This document shows positions 6,123 through 8,479 of a stretch of DNA of 8,479 bases, piece after piece; the stretch's first letter is position 1, and every line of letters begins with the position of its first letter. The translations under genes and the position numbers were made by a program. This stretch comes from an uncultured bacterium (GTDB taxonomy: Bacteria > Verrucomicrobiota > Kiritimatiellia > CAIKKV01 > CAITUY01). Location of the stretch: contig CAIZMS010000259.1 in NCBI GenBank assembly GCA_903934155.1, positions 1 to 8,479 of the forward strand, given 5' to 3'. The notes under the pieces were generated by a model. It saw nothing but the letters and a program-made list of their open reading frames with translations, did not search any database and was not told where the DNA came from.

Positions 6123-6151
6123 AAACTAACACGAAGCGACTTTATGATCAA
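6123..6151 (-). promoter_or_regulatory. Candidate promoter of the Zn-ribbon gene overlapping the deoB stop (leaderless)
   Basis: On the minus strand TTGATC (6151-6146) contains the deoB TGA stop. It is followed by 17 bases, TAGTTT (6128-6123) and six bases to the ATG at 6116. The box matches are weak (4/6 and 3/6), but the geometry equals that at recN and amrS. It would give the gene its own leaderless transcript in addition to any read-through from deoB. Confidence 0.35.
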
Positions 6152-7323
6152 AGAAAACTAACACCCCGGGGCATCGAGGGAATCGCGAAGAGCGCCGCGA
6201 CGGTCTGGGCAATGTCGTAAAAACCGTTCCGGATCCCGAGTGAACGGTTTGGCTTGCCAATTCCCCGGGTGAGTAACGGCACAAATTCGCGGGTGTGATC
6301 CGAGCCTCTGAATGTGGGGTCGTTTCCGTGGTCAGCGGTAATGATCAGGGCGTCATCCGGTTTCAGTTTCCGAAGAAACTCGCCTAGGAAAAGGTCGGTA
6401 TGTTCCAAGGCGCCAGCATAACCGGCGGAGTCACGGCGGTGGCCGTAGAGCATGTCGAAATCGATCAGGTTTGCGAAACAGAAAAAGGAGTCCGGGCGAT
6501 CCGCCAGAACCAGGAGATCCCTCTGCGCATCGGGATTGTTTTCGACATGGAAGGATTCGGTGATTCCTGACCCCGCAAAAATGTCGTTCAGTTTTCCCAC
6601 GGTGATAACCCGGATTCCGTTTTTCGTTAAGCGGTCCAGCAAAGTTGGTTCGGGGAGTGGGTAGGAGAAATCACGCCGGTTTTCTGTGCGCTTAAAGGCG
6701 CCCGGTGTACCGATGAAAGGGCGGGCGATCACCCTGCCGACAACATAGGGGTTACAGAGTTCGCGGGCGATCCGGCACCCCTCGTAAAGTTCGGAAAGGG
6801 GGATAATGTCCTCATGAGCGGCGATCTGAAATACGGAATCGGCGCTGGTGTAAACGATCCAGGAACCGTCCGCCATGTGCTGGGGGCCGAGTTCCTGGAT
6901 GATGGTGAGGCCGTTTGCCGCCTTGTTGCCGATGGATTTACGCTCGGTCCGACGTTCGAATTCATGGATGAGCGATTCGGGAAAGGAGGGGGCTTCGTGC
7001 GGAAAGACATGAAAGCCCTTCTCCATCAGGAGTCCCGCCATCTCCCAGTGCCCCTTGGTAGTGTCTTTTCCCCGTGACTGCTCCTGCATGGCCCCGTAGC
7101 CGCCTTTTGCCTGAGCCACGGGCGTTACGCCGGGAATAGGGAGTCCGCCCGGCAGCAGGGCGGGAATGTTGCCGAGCCCCAGCGACTCCAAGGAGGGAAG
7201 TTTGAGTCCGCCGACAGCCTGTCCGATATGCGCCAGAGTGTTGGCTCCGACATCTCCGTATTGCCCGGCATCCGGAGCCGCACCGATGCCGACCGAGTCG
7301 AGGACGATCAGGAATGTTTTCAT
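6148..7323 (-). CDS. deoB: Phosphopentomutase
   Basis: DeoB interconverts ribose 1-phosphate and ribose 5-phosphate (and the deoxy forms) in cytoplasmic nucleoside salvage. It is a two-metal enzyme of the alkaline phosphatase superfamily. The 391-residue length is typical. Asp9 in LDSVGIG is a metal ligand, and KDTTKGHWE (86-94) holds Thr88, which aligns with phospho-Thr85 of the Bacillus cereus enzyme. YTSADSVFQIAAHE (158-171) and DFDMLYGHRRD (288-298) follow, with the remaining metal ligands in TADHGND (329-335) and SDHTRE (341-346). The frame runs open to 7404, but the family starts at MKTFLIVLDSVGIG, so the ATG at 7323 is chosen. No Shine-Dalgarno precedes it, and its promoter is unclear; a weak AACAAT lies about 20 bases upstream. 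It is divergent from amrS. Confidence 0.98.
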   Translation of the reverse strand: MKTFLIVLDSVGIGAAPDAGQYGDVGANTLAHIGQAVGGLKLPSLESLGLGNIPALLPGGLPIPGVTPVAQAKGGYGAMQEQSRGKDTTKGHWEMAGLLMEKGFHVFPHEAPSFPESLIHEFERRTERKSIGNKAANGLTIIQELGPQHMADGSWIVYTSADSVFQIAAHEDIIPLSELYEGCRIARELCNPYVVGRVIARPFIGTPGAFKRTENRRDFSYPLPEPTLLDRLTKNGIRVITVGKLNDIFAGSGITESFHVENNPDAQRDLLVLADRPDSFFCFANLIDFDMLYGHRRDSAGYAGALEHTDLFLGEFLRKLKPDDALIITADHGNDPTFRGSDHTREFVPLLTRGIGKPNRSLGIRNGFYDIAQTVAALFAIPSMPRGVSFL

Positions 7324-7345
7324 GGTGAGGTGGTGTGTATCCGTA

Positions 7346-7374
7346 TTGTTCCTTCCCTGCCCATTTGGTAACCT
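7346..7374 (+). promoter_or_regulatory. Candidate amrS promoter (leaderless, TGn-extended -10)
   Basis: TTGTTC (7346-7351), 17 bases, TAACCT (7369-7374), then six bases to the ATG at 7381. TGG stands directly before the -10 box, which fits an extended -10 element. Transcription would start at about the A of the ATG, and no Shine-Dalgarno sequence is present. Each box matches consensus at only three positions. Confidence 0.35.
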
Positions 7375-7380
7375 AATTGC

Positions 7381-8391
7381 ATGAAGGGTGCAAGCCATCT
7401 CCATACTGCTGAATACTGTCGGTCAAAGCCCGAAGGTGGCATTCAGTGCGGGTTGTGTCCCCACCATTGTTTTCTTCATGAAGGTCAGACGGGGCGGTGC
7501 AAGGTTCGGTGTGTTTTCGGGGGCGAGTTGAAGGCCATGGGATATGGCGTTTTGTCCTCCGTTCATGTTGATCCGATTGAGAAGAAACCCCTGTATCATT
7601 TTCATCCCGGCTCCTCGATTTTAAGTTGGGGAGGGTGGGGGTGTAATTTTGGGTGTACCTTCTGCCAGAACTGGACGATCTCCCAGGATTTCCGTAAATC
7701 TGAAACGATTCACACTTCCGGGCAGATGGTACAGGCCATGCACGCTGAAGGATGCTCGCTGATGGCCTACACCTACAATGAGCCGCTGGTCGGGTTTGAA
7801 TTTGTCCGCGACTGTAGCCGGTTGGTTCGTCAGGAAGGGGGTAAGAATGTCCTGGTGACAAACGGGTTTATTGAGGAAACGCCCGCTGCCGAGCTGCTAC
7901 CCTTGGTGGATGCACTCAATGTGGATATCAAGAGCATGGAGGAGGGCTTTTACAAAAAATACTGCAAGGGGGCTTTGGCGCCGGTGCTGCGATTCTGTCG
8001 ACAGGCGGTAAAGGCAGGATGCCATCTTGAGGTCACGAATCTGATTATTCCCGGCTTGAACGATACGGATAAAGGATTAGAGCAGTTGGCGGCATGGATT
8101 CATGATGAACTGGGCCCGCTCACGCCTCTCCATCTGAGTGCCTATCATCCGGAATTCTGCCTCGAGGTTCCTCCCACTTCCGGAGAAACTCTGCATCGCG
8201 CATGGGACATCAGTCGGAAAACACTGGCTTATGTGTATATGGGAAACCTATTCACGAAAGCCGGCCAGGATACGCTTTGTCCGGGTTGTGGAAGCCTGCT
8301 GATCGGGCGCCGTGGTTATCAGGTTTCCGTGGTCGGATTACGCAATGGTTCTTGCGCCCGGTGCGGGCGCAAGGCCGACGTGATTACTTGA
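7381..8391 (+). CDS. amrS: AmmeMemoRadiSam system radical SAM enzyme
   Basis: The 336-residue protein matches the pyruvate formate-lyase activase-like radical SAM subgroup found with AMMECR1 and Memo proteins. An N-terminal Cys cluster CGLCPHHC (23-30) plus Cys40 in GQTGRC comes first. The radical SAM motif is CNFGCTFC (Cys88, Cys92, Cys95), which binds a 4Fe-4S cluster and S-adenosylmethionine. TYNEPLVGFEF (131-141), NVDIKS (180-185) and LSAYHPEF (252-259) are typical of the family. A C-terminal rubredoxin-like ribbon has CPGC (300, 303) and CARC (325, 328). The reaction is not settled. The ATG at 7381 has no Shine-Dalgarno and is preceded by a leaderless-type promoter candidate. No AMMECR1 or Memo gene is in this window. 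The stop overlaps the facing partial gene by eight bases. Confidence 0.93.
   Translation: MKGASHLHTAEYCRSKPEGGIQCGLCPHHCFLHEGQTGRCKVRCVFGGELKAMGYGVLSSVHVDPIEKKPLYHFHPGSSILSWGGWGCNFGCTFCQNWTISQDFRKSETIHTSGQMVQAMHAEGCSLMAYTYNEPLVGFEFVRDCSRLVRQEGGKNVLVTNGFIEETPAAELLPLVDALNVDIKSMEEGFYKKYCKGALAPVLRFCRQAVKAGCHLEVTNLIIPGLNDTDKGLEQLAAWIHDELGPLTPLHLSAYHPEFCLEVPPTSGETLHRAWDISRKTLAYVYMGNLFTKAGQDTLCPGCGSLLIGRRGYQVSVVGLRNGSCARCGRKADVIT
8351..8373. repeat. Strong hairpin at the convergent end of amrS
   Basis: CTTGCGCCC (8351-8359) and GGGCGCAAG (8365-8373) form a perfect 9-bp, GC-rich stem with a five-base loop. It lies within the last codons of amrS (the CARCGRK part of the Cys ribbon), just before the overlapping stops at 8384-8391. 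No T run follows on either strand, so it is not a standard intrinsic terminator. It could still slow or end transcription from both sides, or be a by-product of the CxxC coding sequence. Confidence 0.5.
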
Positions 8392-8479
8392 GATCTTCGT
8401 CCACGTTTTCTTCAGGGATGTCGACCGGAGGTTGGGAGTCCTTTTTTCGGTCCCCGGCGACCAGGGAATTCTGCCACTC
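8384..8479 (-). CDS. C-terminal end of an unidentified protein (partial)
   Basis: On the minus strand an open frame enters from the right edge and ends at TAA (8386-8384). It gives 31 residues: a start like EWQNSLVAGDRKKD, then PPVDIPEEN and an acidic end VDEDLK. A charged, probably disordered tail of this kind is common at protein ends and does not identify a family. The open frame, and stop-codon overlap with amrS like that at the other two convergent pairs here, support it being real. Most of the gene lies outside the window. Confidence 0.5.
   Translation of the reverse strand, partial: EWQNSLVAGDRKKDSQPPVDIPEENVDEDLK

Noticed and set aside
7324..7404. Longer deoB start overlapping amrS
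   Set aside because: The family begins at MKTFLIVLDSVGIG; the extension would overlap the divergent amrS start and its promoter.
1..8479. Mobile elements, CRISPR arrays, integration sites at the tRNA gene
   Set aside because: No transposase or integrase coding region, no regularly spaced repeat and no second copy of the tRNA 3' end was seen.

Overview
The window is a compact, gene-dense stretch of a bacterial chromosome, moderately GC-rich by eye. It holds one tRNA gene, nine complete protein genes and the end of a tenth. No insertion sequence, CRISPR array, integrase or phage gene is visible, and no gap without a gene exceeds about 100 bases. The taxon cannot be fixed from sequence alone. 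The RecN variant, the Zn-ribbon/Pro-rich/membrane protein and the isolated GspK/L/M-like trio suggest the Verrucomicrobiota/Kiritimatiellota/Lentisphaerota area, but this is a low-confidence impression.

Layout from left to right. tRNA-Gly(GCC), with an encoded CCA, lies on the minus strand (7-82), downstream of a cytidylate-kinase-like gene (141-857, minus). A divergent intergenic region of 102 bases leads to recN (960-2627, plus), a DNA-repair ATPase. Facing it on the minus strand is a three-gene operon read from 4938 down to 2624. It encodes a GspK-like minor pseudopilin, a GspL/PilM-N-like inner-membrane platform protein and a GspM/PilO-like protein, which together look like the inner-membrane assembly part of a type II secretion or type IV pilus-like machine. 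Divergent from it is a small membrane protein (5048-5425, plus). That gene converges on a Zn-ribbon membrane protein (5415-6116, minus), which sits just downstream of deoB, phosphopentomutase (6148-7323, minus). Divergent from deoB is amrS (7381-8391, plus), the radical-SAM enzyme of the AmmeMemoRadiSam system. The last bases hold the C-terminus of another minus-strand gene (8384-8479).

Two features of genome organisation stand out. First, four starts (recN, the small membrane protein, the Zn-ribbon protein and amrS) share the same upstream geometry: TTGnnn, 17 bases, (T/C)AnnnT, 6 bases, ATG. None has a well-spaced Shine-Dalgarno sequence. A promoter there would put transcription start on or next to the ATG, so leaderless mRNAs are predicted. 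The GspK-like gene has a closely related arrangement. In contrast, the cytidylate-kinase-like gene and the GspM-like gene inside the operon have clear Shine-Dalgarno sequences. Second, all three convergent gene pairs overlap at their stop codons (4, 11 and 8 bases), and hairpins lie inside the coding ends at two of them.

The genes do not form one pathway. They are housekeeping functions (tRNA, repair, nucleoside salvage) mixed with a small secretion/pilus module, a radical-SAM enzyme usually found with AMMECR1 and Memo proteins, and membrane proteins of unknown role. I see no clear new defence or mobile system.
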